64,000 bases of DNA from Methanosarcina horonobensis HB-1 = JCM 15518. Its GTDB lineage: Archaea; Halobacteriota; Methanosarcinia; Methanosarcinales; Methanosarcinaceae. The number at the start of each line of letters is the position of its first letter. Positions within the stretch are counted from its first letter, which is position 1. The stretch spans positions 372,001 to 436,000 of the forward strand of contig NZ_CP009516.1 of the NCBI RefSeq assembly GCF_000970285.1, given 5' to 3'. Position numbers and translations under genes: made by a program. Positions 36,417-44,101 of the stretch are shown here, one piece after another. Below the pieces are notes generated by a model. That model searched no databases, was not told the origin of the DNA, and saw only the letters and a list, made by a program, of their open reading frames with translations.

Positions 36417-37116
36417 GAAAGAACTTGTGTATGCAATAATTCTTGCAGCTTCATTGTTTTCTCTCTCTTTACTTCTCTTTTCTCAAGGAATCACAAGTCT
36501 TTCTGTTTCTTTGAGCGATGAACAGCCTTTTGCCGTTGCTGTCCCAACAATGTTCACAATGAATAAAGTACTCATCATGCTTGTTCTAACTTCTATAGGA
36601 ACATATAGCCTGACCATGCTTACTGCAAGCATGGAAGTAACTCAAAAAACAACAAATCCGACAGTTACAGAAACAGTAATTGGAAATCAGTTTCCACTTT
36701 ATCAGGAAGAAGATACAAATAAAGTAGACTATAACAAAGCAGACTATAACAATGTGGCTGGTAACAACGATACTCCTCAAGAAGAAACCGAAACTCCTGA
36801 AGAACCGGAACTTGACTTTGAAAAAGCAGTATCATTACCATATAAAGCTGATACATTTTCATTTCATGAAACTGGTCAGTTCTCATTTAATAGAGCCGAA
36901 CACAAAAGAAAAATTGCATCCGACCTGCTTGAAGGAGATGAAAAAAAATTATATTTAATCGTTTACGAAAAAAAACAGATACTGCAAAGCGAACTTGTAC
37001 TTGAGTCCGGTCTTTCAAAAGTAAAGGTAAGCAGATTATTACAAAAACTGGAAAACAAATCACTCCTTATAAGAAAACCTTATGGTAATACTAATAAGGT
37101 AATGATTATCGAATAA
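36409..37116 (+). CDS. Membrane-anchored winged-helix regulator
   Basis: The 235-residue protein has two N-terminal membrane segments (about 6-27 and 47-69), an acidic linker rich in Asn, Asp and Glu (about 90-140), and a C-terminal winged helix (about 180-235; YEKKQILQSELVLESGLSKV and SRLLQKLENKSLLIRKPYG). Such membrane-bound one-component regulators read a signal at the membrane and bind DNA inside the cell. The start is a GTG overlapping the stop of the exported protein gene. Its position at the end of the ABC locus suggests that it controls that locus. Confidence 0.82.
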   Translation: MNKKELVYAIILAASLFSLSLLLFSQGITSLSVSLSDEQPFAVAVPTMFTMNKVLIMLVLTSIGTYSLTMLTASMEVTQKTTNPTVTETVIGNQFPLYQEEDTNKVDYNKADYNNVAGNNDTPQEETETPEEPELDFEKAVSLPYKADTFSFHETGQFSFNRAEHKRKIASDLLEGDEKKLYLIVYEKKQILQSELVLESGLSKVKVSRLLQKLENKSLLIRKPYGNTNKVMIIE

Positions 37117-37135
37117 ACTTGAACAAAAGTAAAGT

Positions 37136-37850
37136 TTGAAGATTGTATCTCCAATCATGGGAAGTCCTCGAAAAAGCAATACTTATCGTGCGGCCAAAAA
37201 ATAGAAGAGTATTGCAAGATCTGGGCAATATTGAATTCGAATATCTGATGCTCAAAGATGCGGATCTGTCTCAATGCCACGGCTGCTTTGTCTGTTTTAC
37301 GACCGGTGAAAACCACTGCCCGTGTAAAGATGATGCACCTGCGATTGAACAAAAGATGCATTCTGCAGATGGAGTAATCTTTGCAACGCCCGTATATGGT
37401 ATGAATGTTTCCGCACTCATGAAAACTTTTATCGACCGTTTCTCTTATATTTTTCATCGTCCTCGCTTTTTCGATAAAAAAGCCCTTCTTCTCTCCACTA
37501 CCGGCGTTCCGGGCCTTAAAGAAGTCCTGGATTATCTGAAACTGGTAGCCGGAGTATGGGGATTTGAAATATCTTCACGTTCGGTATAGTAACTCCTCCT
37601 GGGCCAATATCCGGGAAAAAGAGCAGGAAAATAATCAGAAGCTTGAGAAAGCTGCAAATGTATTTTATAATTCCCTTTTGAAAGAACGCCGCTCTCCGGG
37701 GCTTAAAGATATATTTATTTTCCGTGCCCAGAAGGCAAGTTTTGGTGAACCTGGCCAGAGTTTTCCTGCTGATTATGTATGCATACTGGAAAGAAAAAGG
37801 CTGGCTCAATCCGGAAATAAAATATTACGTGGACGTACCGGTTAATCCTG
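37136..37850 (+). pseudogene. Frameshifted flavodoxin-like NAD(P)H-dependent oxidoreductase
   Basis: Three frames together give one protein. The start (TTG at 37136, LKIVSPIMGSPRKSNTYRAA) ends at a stop at about 37204. The main part (VLQDLGNIEFEYLMLKDADL, CHGCFVCFTTGENHCPCKDD, DGVIFATPVYGMNVSALMK) runs to about 37590. The end (RYSNSSWANIREKEQENNQK to about 37845) is in a third frame. The SPRKSNT phosphate loop and the FMN loop TPVYGMN mark the NADPH-dependent FMN reductase family, with a Cys-rich stretch as in iron-sulfur flavoproteins. Two indels make it inactive. Confidence 0.82.
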
Positions 37851-37951
37851 TAATATAGTATAAAAATGAGGAATGTTCTGGATTTCAAGTAAAGGAACTT
37901 CCGGGCTTTTTGCTTATTTCACAGGAATCAACTTTATTAAAATCAACCTTT

Positions 37952-39316
37952 TCAAGATGATTGCGTTCCTGCAAGCAATGCTTCACTCCAAAGGAATTCT
38001 TTTCTCATAGGTTCATTCTGACTTACCTGTTCAATATATCCGTTATCAACATTAACATCGGATGTGGAATTTGCATATAAATAATTTCCACCTGTGTTGT
38101 TTGAAAGACAGTTGTTTTCCAGGATAAACGAATGGGTATTGTTCAACTTATTAAATATAGCATATCCTTTTCCGGCTGCATGGCTGGGCTGCGTATTAAT
38201 TATTATATTGTTTTTTACAACAGTAGTATACCCTGATTCGGGAGCTGAAAATGCTCTAACTCTTTTATGGGCAATGGCTGCACCATAGCATCTGTCGAAT
38301 AGATTGTTTTCTATGATAGTGTTCTGGAACCCGTTGAGTACTATGCCTCCTGCCCAATCAGCACCCTGATTGGTGCCGGTTTTGTAAAACCGGTTATTAT
38401 GGATGTATATATCTTTTGCAGTGTCTTTAGAATATTTGGACCCGTAACCTGTAATCCAGATACCTGCAGCATTGGTTTCATACAGCAGATTATTGAAGAT
38501 TTCTATATCATCCATAATGACTGATGAGCCATCTTTCTGGATCTGAATTCCTGCTCCTCCTTCTCCCTCGGAGTTAATAGTGTTGTTGTAAAATTTTACT
38601 TGGTTTGAGTTGTAAATCCTCAATCCGCTGTTTGTTCTGCATGTTATTCTATTGTTCCAGGCTTCTATGTTTGAAGAATAGATGACATAGAGGGCATCAT
38701 GGCCTAGCTTATACACTGCATTGTTGTAGAACTGAATGTTTGAACAGCTTGTAACTTTCAGCCCGTCTCCGTGGCTGTCATGCATGTATACATCGTATAC
38801 CTGTATATTTTCGGAATCAAGGAAATAAATCAGATTATGATATCCCTTTCCTCTCTCTTTTTCTGCATTGCCGTCATGATTCCCATCTATCTCAAAACCC
38901 CTTATAATAATATTATGATTTCCATAGCTGTTCATCTGCGTAATCATAGGCTTTTCTACTGGCCAGTCTGCTTCATCTTCAAGTTTGATTACAGCTGTGG
39001 AGTCTCCTTCCAGGACTGTGTTACTTCCAATAAGAATGCTGTCTGATATTATGTATGTAGTATTTCCTTCCAGATGAACAGTCTTGAACCGAGGGTTTTC
39101 TGCCACGTAAGCAAGGGCTTTGTTTATCTCAATCTGATCATCGATGCCATCGCAGTTGAACTCTCCACTGCCATTGGTAGTTACATAAACAACCTTGCCA
39201 GAAGGTTCAGCTGATAGGAAGAGAATTACAATTGCTATTAAAAGAATCAAAGTTAAGCTGGAAATTATTATTTTTTTTCTGTTTTTCCATCTGTCGACTT
39301 GCACCTTTTCTTCCAT
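37952..39316 (-). CDS. Membrane-anchored right-handed beta-helix protein
   Basis: The 454-residue protein has an N-terminal membrane segment (about 14-34) and a pectate-lyase-like start (VVYVTTNGSGEFNCDGIDDQ) as in parallel beta-helix proteins. It then runs through about ten beta-helix coils, each with a central Asn (for example NIQFYNNAVYKLGHDALYVI, DIYIHNNRFYKTGTN, NTIIENNLFDRCYGAAIA). It is probably an outer-surface carbohydrate-binding or -cleaving protein, but catalytic residues cannot be assigned by eye. Unlike the two other beta-helix genes in this window it is intact. Confidence 0.8.
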   Translation of the reverse strand: MEEKVQVDRWKNRKKIIISSLTLILLIAIVILFLSAEPSGKVVYVTTNGSGEFNCDGIDDQIEINKALAYVAENPRFKTVHLEGNTTYIISDSILIGSNTVLEGDSTAVIKLEDEADWPVEKPMITQMNSYGNHNIIIRGFEIDGNHDGNAEKERGKGYHNLIYFLDSENIQVYDVYMHDSHGDGLKVTSCSNIQFYNNAVYKLGHDALYVIYSSNIEAWNNRITCRTNSGLRIYNSNQVKFYNNTINSEGEGGAGIQIQKDGSSVIMDDIEIFNNLLYETNAAGIWITGYGSKYSKDTAKDIYIHNNRFYKTGTNQGADWAGGIVLNGFQNTIIENNLFDRCYGAAIAHKRVRAFSAPESGYTTVVKNNIIINTQPSHAAGKGYAIFNKLNNTHSFILENNCLSNNTGGNYLYANSTSDVNVDNGYIEQVSQNEPMRKEFLWSEALLAGTQSS

Positions 39317-39707
39317 TTTGCATCCCCAAACGTGTTAAACTATAACTTTCATATATTAAAAAAATCTATCTGTTGAAAGTTACAAAATATCTTTTAAAGA
39401 TGCCAGAATATGCAGCAGGTACTGGACCGGTATTACTGACCGGTAATAAAGTAAGTTCAGGGATTTAGCGCTTAAGGAAAAACTTGTGACATGGCCTGCA
39501 GTTCATGGTGGATTTGCTCGCAATAGCATCAAAGTAAATTAACCCTCACAAAGCATCACAGGATGTAAACTGCTTAATGCTGCCATCTCGTGCCGTGGAT
39601 CAAAATAGAACTCGATATTTACTGCCGAATAAAAAGTGTTTATTTCTGCTTATTGCAAACATTTTAACTAACTAGTTTATGAAAATAGATTTACAAAGTA
39701 ATAATGA
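39317..39707. other. Gap between beta-helix gene and tRNA-Gln
   Basis: No gene is seen. The side near 39317-39370 should carry the minus-strand promoter of the beta-helix gene. Confidence 0.35.
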
Positions 39708-39780
39708 TAGTCCTGAGCGGATTCGAACCGCTGTCCCGGGCTCCAAAGGCCCGAAGGATTGACCACTACCCTACAGGACT
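39708..39780 (-). tRNA. tRNA-Gln (anticodon TTG)
   Basis: On the minus strand the acceptor stem AGTCCTG/CAGGACT closes a normal cloverleaf with discriminator A. The anticodon stem CGGGC/GCCCG encloses the loop CTTTGGA with anticodon TTG, and the T arm holds GGTTCGAATCC. CCA is not encoded. Confidence 0.93.
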
Positions 39781-39948
39781 GCACATGAAAGCTTTTACTA
39801 ATAGCTTAATTCATGTACTTAATTTTTGTGCCATCTAGGAACTTTTTTGTGAGATTTTCAGGTCAGACACTAGATTTTACAAAAGTCGTGTACTGGCTTT
39901 AAAACTTTTCACATGGCAATACTTTTTGTTTCAAAACAATTTTTTGTA

Positions 39949-40176
39949 TAATTAATTTAAAGTAATTTTACATTATTGGTATATTCTGGAGTTGGAAGAG
40001 ATAGGTATGACTGAATAGCGAAGTATTAGCGGATTGTGAAAGAATTGCCCGGAGTTACCTGTTCCTGCTCTGGTAGCATGTTTGATGGGAACATATTTTC
40101 AGAGCTACTGTGTTGGGGGATGCAGTAAAGGATGAAGGTGGCACCGGGCTTCTTCTTGCATCAGGCATTTTTTATT
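39949..40176 (+). ncRNA. Structured RNA array, copy A
   Basis: The conserved promoter-like box TAATTAATTTAA (39949-39960) is followed by a leader and a core at 40047-40149. The closing helix pairs GCCCGGAGTTACCT (40047-40060) with AGGTGGCACCGGGC (40136-40149). Inside are a two-part hairpin (GCTCTGG/TCAGAGC outside, ATGTT/AACAT inside) and a second hairpin CTGTGT-TGGGGG-ATGCAG (40108-40125). A T-run follows near 40168. Three more copies downstream keep the helices while the bases change. Confidence 0.7.
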
Positions 40177-40371
40177 TCTATCGTTTTTTTATCTGTAATT
40201 AATTTTTGATTAATATCGCCCCGTTTTCTCTATATCCATTTTTCTCTATATTTTTAGTACTCTTTTCTCTTCTATTGTTTTCCAATTTAAAACTAAAAGA
40301 GATGCATAACTTATGTTAGCCTCGAAATTTTTAGCGTAACAATATAATTTGCTATAGAACAATTTTTGGCA
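40177..40371. other. Spacer between RNA copies A and B
   Basis: AT-rich spacer with no gene; the stretch just before 40372 (AATTTTTGGCA) is shared with the upstream sides of copies A and C. Confidence 0.4.
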
Positions 40372-40383
40372 TAATTAATTTAA
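40372..40383 (+). promoter_or_regulatory. Conserved box of RNA copy B, cut off by an IS element
   Basis: The box TAATTAATTTAA is identical to those of copies A, C and D, but an IS5-type element begins directly after it at 40384. The body of this copy resumes at 42516. Confidence 0.7.
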
Positions 40384-41055
40384 GAGCCTATCCCAAAAGT
40401 AATATTATGCTGAAATTATAAATATAGTTATATGTCATTCCATGAAATCGATGACGTTCTATGGGAATCAATAGAGCCTTATCTTCCTCCTCAGAAACCA
40501 CATACAGGAAGACCACGTGCAAATATGAGGAAGTTAATGAATGGTATTTTGTACGTTGTTATGACAGGTTGTACATGGAAAGATGTTCCTCGCCGCTATG
40601 GTTCTAAATCAACCGTTCATAGATTCCACCTCTACCTCTGTGAACATGGAATTTATCAGGAAATCTTTAATGAACTTTTAAACAAAGGTTATGATTTGAA
40701 GAAAATAGATCTCTCTCATTGTTTTACTGATACAAAGGATATTCCGACTAAAAAAGGGGGAATATCGGCTACGACGGTCATAAAAAAGTAAAAGGAATGA
40801 AATTAAGCGTTTTAGTAGACTTACAGGGTCTACCTCTCTATAATTGTTGTTCCCGCAAATGAGAATGATTCAACACTTTATATACCTACACTTAAAAATT
40901 TCAAGATAAAAAGACCTGTAGGAAGGCCTGTTAACAGGCCTTCAAAAGTAACAGCTGATGGAATGTATGATACAGCTAAAATTAGAAAATATAACAGAAA
41001 AAGAGGAATAAAGTCCAATATACCAGTAAATAAAAGAAATAGGAAGAAAAAGAAG

Positions 41056-42323
41056 GGCAGTGTGCCTGAATTTCTGTAAAATTCTCTATACCTTTTTCCT
41101 CTTCTTTTTTGATTACTGTTCCATTATTAAATACTTATTTCCTGTAATCCACTCTTCATTAATATCAATCAGTATTGAGACTCGGAGTCTCAGTACTGAT
41201 TCCTGACTCGGGAATGCCCCTACTACCTTAGTTCTTCTTTTTATCTCCTTGTTAGTTCTCTCCATGATATTTGTTGTCCTTATTCTTCTCCAATGATTTT
41301 CCGGGAACTGCATATAATTCATTACATCATACTGGAAACTTTCAAGTGTATCAGCTGCGCTTTTATATCCCATTTTATCCAGTTCTCTAATCAATTCCTG
41401 TAACTTCTGACGGTCTACCAATGCTTCTTTTATTTTATCTGCTACTTCTTTTTGCTTCTTTTTTGGAACCTTTTTTAGGGCTTGTCTTATCAGATGGACA
41501 TGACACATTTGCCAGCTTGATCCAACAAAGGACTCTCTAACTGCTTTTTGTATTCCTTTATGACCATCAGAAACAATTAACTTGACACCTCTTAACCCTC
41601 TTACTTTAAGGTCTTCGAATAGATCTTGCCAGAATAGAGAGTCTTCACTGTCTGCTAATCTTGCTCCAAGAATCTCACGATAACCGTCGTCCCTGACTCC
41701 GGCAACTATGAAAAGAGCTTTATTTTCATAGTGAAGTCCATCTCTCACTTTGAGATAAGTCGCATCGATAAACAGATAAGGAATTTCGTGTTCTATTGGC
41801 TTTGATAAGAACTCTTCAACCTTTTGATCAAGTTCTTTAGTAATCCTGGAAACAGAAGAGGCTGAGATTCCCTCTACTCCTAAAGCAGTCATGATCTTAT
41901 CCACCCTTCGGGTGGAAACACCTTGGAGATAAGATTCACTCACGGCAGCTAAAATGGCCTTTTCAACTCTTGAATACTTCTCAAAAACCTCTGTTTCAAA
42001 GGGAAACTCACGGAACTGAGGTTTTAATAATTCAAGTTCTCCATACTTGGTCAGGAGAGTACGGGGTTTGTAACCGTTTCTACTAGCTTTGCGAGAATCA
42101 GTCCTCTCATGACGTTTTGCACCAGATTGGAGGAGGGCTTCCTCCTCCATTACAAGGTTTAAAAACCAGGTAATTAACTGGCGAATTCCATCTTCCTGAT
42201 CGAAAAGATAATCTTTTATAAATGAGACGACATTAACCATTGACTCTGCATCCTGTTTTTTTTGTGGTGAAAGGAAAAGGATATAGAGTCAATCATATTT
42301 TACAGAACTTTCGGTACACTGCC
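41056..42323 (-). mobile_element. Intact IS256-type insertion sequence with 8-bp target duplication
   Basis: The 1268-bp element has related ends GGCAGTGTGCCTGAATTTCT and (inverse of the right end) GGCAGTGTACCGAAAGTTCT. The target duplication AAAAGAAG is present on both sides (41048-41055 and 42324-42331), so this is a recent, clean insertion. Its single transposase gene is complete. Confidence 0.9.
41113..42240 (-). CDS. IS256-family transposase (mutator type)
   Basis: This 375-residue DDE transposase is of the Transposase_mut family. Visible landmarks are the N-terminal region with RKASRNGYKPRTLLTKYGEL, the first aspartate in PYLFIDATYLKVRDG, the second in GVKLIVSDGHKGIQKAV followed by the C/H pair WQMCHVHLIRQ, and the last glutamate in RTTNIMERTNKEIKRRTKV. 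The length is normal for the family and the frame is unbroken, so it is probably active. Confidence 0.92.
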   Translation of the reverse strand: MVNVVSFIKDYLFDQEDGIRQLITWFLNLVMEEEALLQSGAKRHERTDSRKASRNGYKPRTLLTKYGELELLKPQFREFPFETEVFEKYSRVEKAILAAVSESYLQGVSTRRVDKIMTALGVEGISASSVSRITKELDQKVEEFLSKPIEHEIPYLFIDATYLKVRDGLHYENKALFIVAGVRDDGYREILGARLADSEDSLFWQDLFEDLKVRGLRGVKLIVSDGHKGIQKAVRESFVGSSWQMCHVHLIRQALKKVPKKKQKEVADKIKEALVDRQKLQELIRELDKMGYKSAADTLESFQYDVMNYMQFPENHWRRIRTTNIMERTNKEIKRRTKVVGAFPSQESVLRLRVSILIDINEEWITGNKYLIMEQ

Positions 42324-42515
42324 AAAAGAAGATAGGAAGACCAATAAAGGTAGATCAGAAAGAATACAAAATGAAAAGTATAGTAGAAAGGTTCTTTAGC
42401 TGGATAGAGTCATGTAAGAAAGTATTTCCAAGATATGAAATAAAAGAGGAATCATATCTAGGAGTCGTAATGGTAGCAGCAGTAATTAGATTAAATGAAG
42501 TTTTGGGATAGGCTC

Positions 42516-42690
42516 TATTACTATATGTTGTAGGGAAATGAGATGGGGTAAACCAGCATAATCTACCACCAAAAAACCGCTTGGAGACCACTGATATTCT
42601 CTTCGAATAAATATGTTTGGGGAAGTGCAGAATTTCGAAGAGGCTGTGTTGGGGGACGCAGTAAAGATATGCAGTGTCTCCGGGCTTTTT
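42516..42690 (+). ncRNA. Structured RNA array, copy B (body, separated from its promoter box)
   Basis: The core at 42578-42685 keeps all helices: GCTTGGAGACCACTG (42578-42592) pairs with CAGTGTCTCCGGGC (42672-42685); CTCTTCGAA pairs with TTTCGAAGAG around an inner GGGG loop; and CTGTGT-TGGGGG-ACGCAG (42644-42661) forms the second hairpin. A TTTTT run follows directly. The promoter-like box lies 2.1 kb upstream on the other side of the nested IS elements, so this copy is probably silent or driven by the IS. Confidence 0.68.
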
Positions 42691-42998
42691 CTCACAACTT
42701 TTTCTCACAACTCTTTAATGCTCTTTTCGACTGCTTTTTCTTTGATCTATTTCTAAGCAGTTTTTACGGACCCCGGACAACTGGATAGTTTCGAACCATT
42801 TTTAAGAGTTGTTTTGCTATTCCAGGCTCGAGGATAAATTCCAAACTTTAAAACTCAGCTAACTTTACTCGCTGTTCTTCTAAATCGTGCATTTTCTTGA
42901 GAATTGATGCAGTTAAAAGCACACTTATTGTTAAATTCTTTTCAAGCTCTGAATTGTTTTGTATGAAATAATATTTTTTCAGGAAACAATTTTTGATA
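42691..42998. other. Spacer between RNA copies B and C
   Basis: No gene is seen. The last 30 bases (AACAATTTTTGATA) match the sequence before the box of copies A and B. Confidence 0.4.
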
Positions 42999-43210
42999 TA
43001 ATTAATTTAAAGTAATCAAGAGCCAATTATATATTTGCAACGAGGAGTGAATAGATAGAACGAGTGAGTAATGGGTATAAATGAGTAAGTAAAAGAATTG
43101 CCGAAAGCCGCTGATCCTGTTCCGGACCACTATGCTTGGGGGAGCGTAATTCTGGGACAACTGTATCGGGGGCTACAGTCGGAACATAGTGCTTTCGGGC
43201 ATTTTCTTAC
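42999..43210 (+). ncRNA. Structured RNA array, copy C
   Basis: The box TAATTAATTTAA (42999-43010) is followed by a core at 43100-43200. GCCGAAAGCCGCT pairs with AGTGCTTTCGGGC; GTTCCGGA pairs with TTCTGGGAC around the inner hairpin TATGCT-TGGGGG-AGCGTA (43131-43148); the second hairpin is CTGTA/TACAG with a CGGGGG-containing loop (43161-43178). A weak T-rich end follows. Confidence 0.7.
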
Positions 43211-43364
43211 TTCGTCTCCGTTTGTTTTGCTTCCAGTTTTTCTTCCTGATTTCACTTTATTTCTCTTCTTTCTCTGCAGATTTTCTATTTTTTACATAAA
43301 TCTGTAAGCTCTCCTTGAAATTTTCAATGTAAAATTAATTTTTTTTTAAATACAAAATTTAGAG
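43211..43364. other. Spacer between RNA copies C and D
   Basis: T-rich spacer without a gene. It probably contains the end of copy C and the upstream part of the copy D promoter. Confidence 0.35.
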
Positions 43365-43567
43365 TAATTAATTTAAAATAGTAATGATATAATGTTATAC
43401 TTGTGGAGTTGGGAAGTGAGTAGGGTATTACAAAAAGAACTGCTTGGGGGCCATTGATCCTGCTCTGGACCACTATGCTTGGGGGAGCGTATCTTCAGGG
43501 CTGCTGTGTTGGGGGACACAGTATAAAGGATAATAGTGCCTCTGAGCTTCTTCTTACACCATATTTT
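43365..43567 (+). ncRNA. Structured RNA array, copy D
   Basis: The box TAATTAATTTAA (43365-43376) is followed by a core at 43442-43548. GCTTGGGGGCCATTGATCC pairs with GGATAATAGTGCCTCTGAGC; GCTCTGGA pairs with TTCAGGGC around TATGCT-TGGGGG-AGCGTA (43474-43491); the second hairpin CTGTGT-TGGGGG-ACACAG (43504-43521) is perfect. A TTTTTTAT run at about 43564 overlaps the end of the convergent HicB-like gene. Confidence 0.72.
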
Positions 43568-43807
43568 TTATAGTGTCTTTTTCTCTTCAGAGCATTTTCC
43601 TCTTACTTTAAATGTTGTCAGAAACGGGCGTTTGATCGGAAGGGTAATGCCTTCTTTTTCGATATGAAACTCAACTGCTTCTTTCAGGTTTGAAACTGCT
43701 TCTTCAATCGTTTTTCCCTGGCTCGATATGTCCAGTTCCAGGCATGAGGATACATACCACTCGTTCTCCTTTTTCACCACTGCAGAAAACGTAAACATTT
43801 CTGTCAT
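43568..43807 (-). CDS. HicB-like small protein (possible orphan antitoxin)
   Basis: This 79-residue protein has the HicB/UPF0150 fold pattern: FSAVVKKENEWYVSSCLELD, SQGKTIEEAVSNLKEAVEFH, then a short charged tail. In HicAB systems HicB neutralises the RNase HicA. I find no HicA-like frame on either side, and there is no C-terminal DNA-binding domain, so it is an orphan whose role is unknown. It converges on RNA copy D. Confidence 0.75.
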   Translation of the reverse strand: MTEMFTFSAVVKKENEWYVSSCLELDISSQGKTIEEAVSNLKEAVEFHIEKEGITLPIKRPFLTTFKVRGKCSEEKKTL

Positions 43808-44101
43808 ATTTTGTAATACTTCGGGTCTGTGTTAAAGATTTCGCAGCTATTATTCTCTTTTCCTGGACATGTGAAAGTCTAACTGGCACTTCCGAGAATT
43901 ACTAAAAATAAAAATTTCGATTATTCTTTTTCGAGTTTCTATCCTTTTATGTTCCTGCAGGTTTGAATCCCATATTGTTAGACGCCGGATACGATTGAAT
44001 CCGATAAAGGAGATCCTCTTTCAGTTAGAACTTCTGAGGCTTGTATTTATAAAAGTACTTTTATAGTGATATCTGGAAGCTTAAAAAAGGAGATCTTATT
44101 T
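43808..44101. promoter_or_regulatory. Divergent upstream region of HicB-like and MtaA-like genes
   Basis: No gene is seen. A run AAAAAGGAGATC (44084-44095) contains the ribosome binding site for the methyltransferase gene, and a similar AAAGGAGATC occurs 80 bp upstream (44006-44015), so a short duplication is possible. Confidence 0.4.

Larger units (their letters stand above)
40432..42511 (+). pseudogene. IS5-family transposase, frameshifted and interrupted
   Basis: The first 119 codons carry the N-terminal domain typical of this IS5 group (PYLPPQKPHTGRPRANMRKL, TGCTWKDVPRRYGSKSTVHR). A shift to the -1 frame at an A6G5 tract (about 40750-40760) is needed to continue into GNIGYDGHKKVKGMKLSVLV. 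This could be programmed frameshifting, as known for some IS5 groups, or a mutation. A second shift near 40835 leads to IIVVPANENDSTLYIPTLK and PSKVTADGMYDTAKIRKYN. The coding region is then cut at 41055 by the IS256-type element and ends after it with IVERFFSWIESCKKVFPRYE. It cannot make a working transposase. Confidence 0.82.
40384..42515 (+). mobile_element. IS5-type insertion sequence, itself interrupted by an IS256-type element
   Basis: The ends are perfect inverted repeats: AGAGCCTATCCCAAAA on the left and TTTTGGGATAGGCTCT on the right. Without the nested element (41056-42323) and its 8-bp duplication the IS would be about 856 bp. It was inserted into structured RNA copy B, between the promoter-like box and the RNA body. 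A short TA or TTA target repeat is possible. Confidence 0.87.

Noticed and set aside
39949..43567. The tandem array as a CRISPR or simple transposon end repeat
   Set aside because: Units are 100 nt long, diverged and spaced unevenly with no short exact repeats; no inverted ends or transposase belong to them apart from the IS inside copy B.
43960..44000. tRNA-like TTTGAATCCCA stretch
   Set aside because: No acceptor or anticodon stem could be formed around it.
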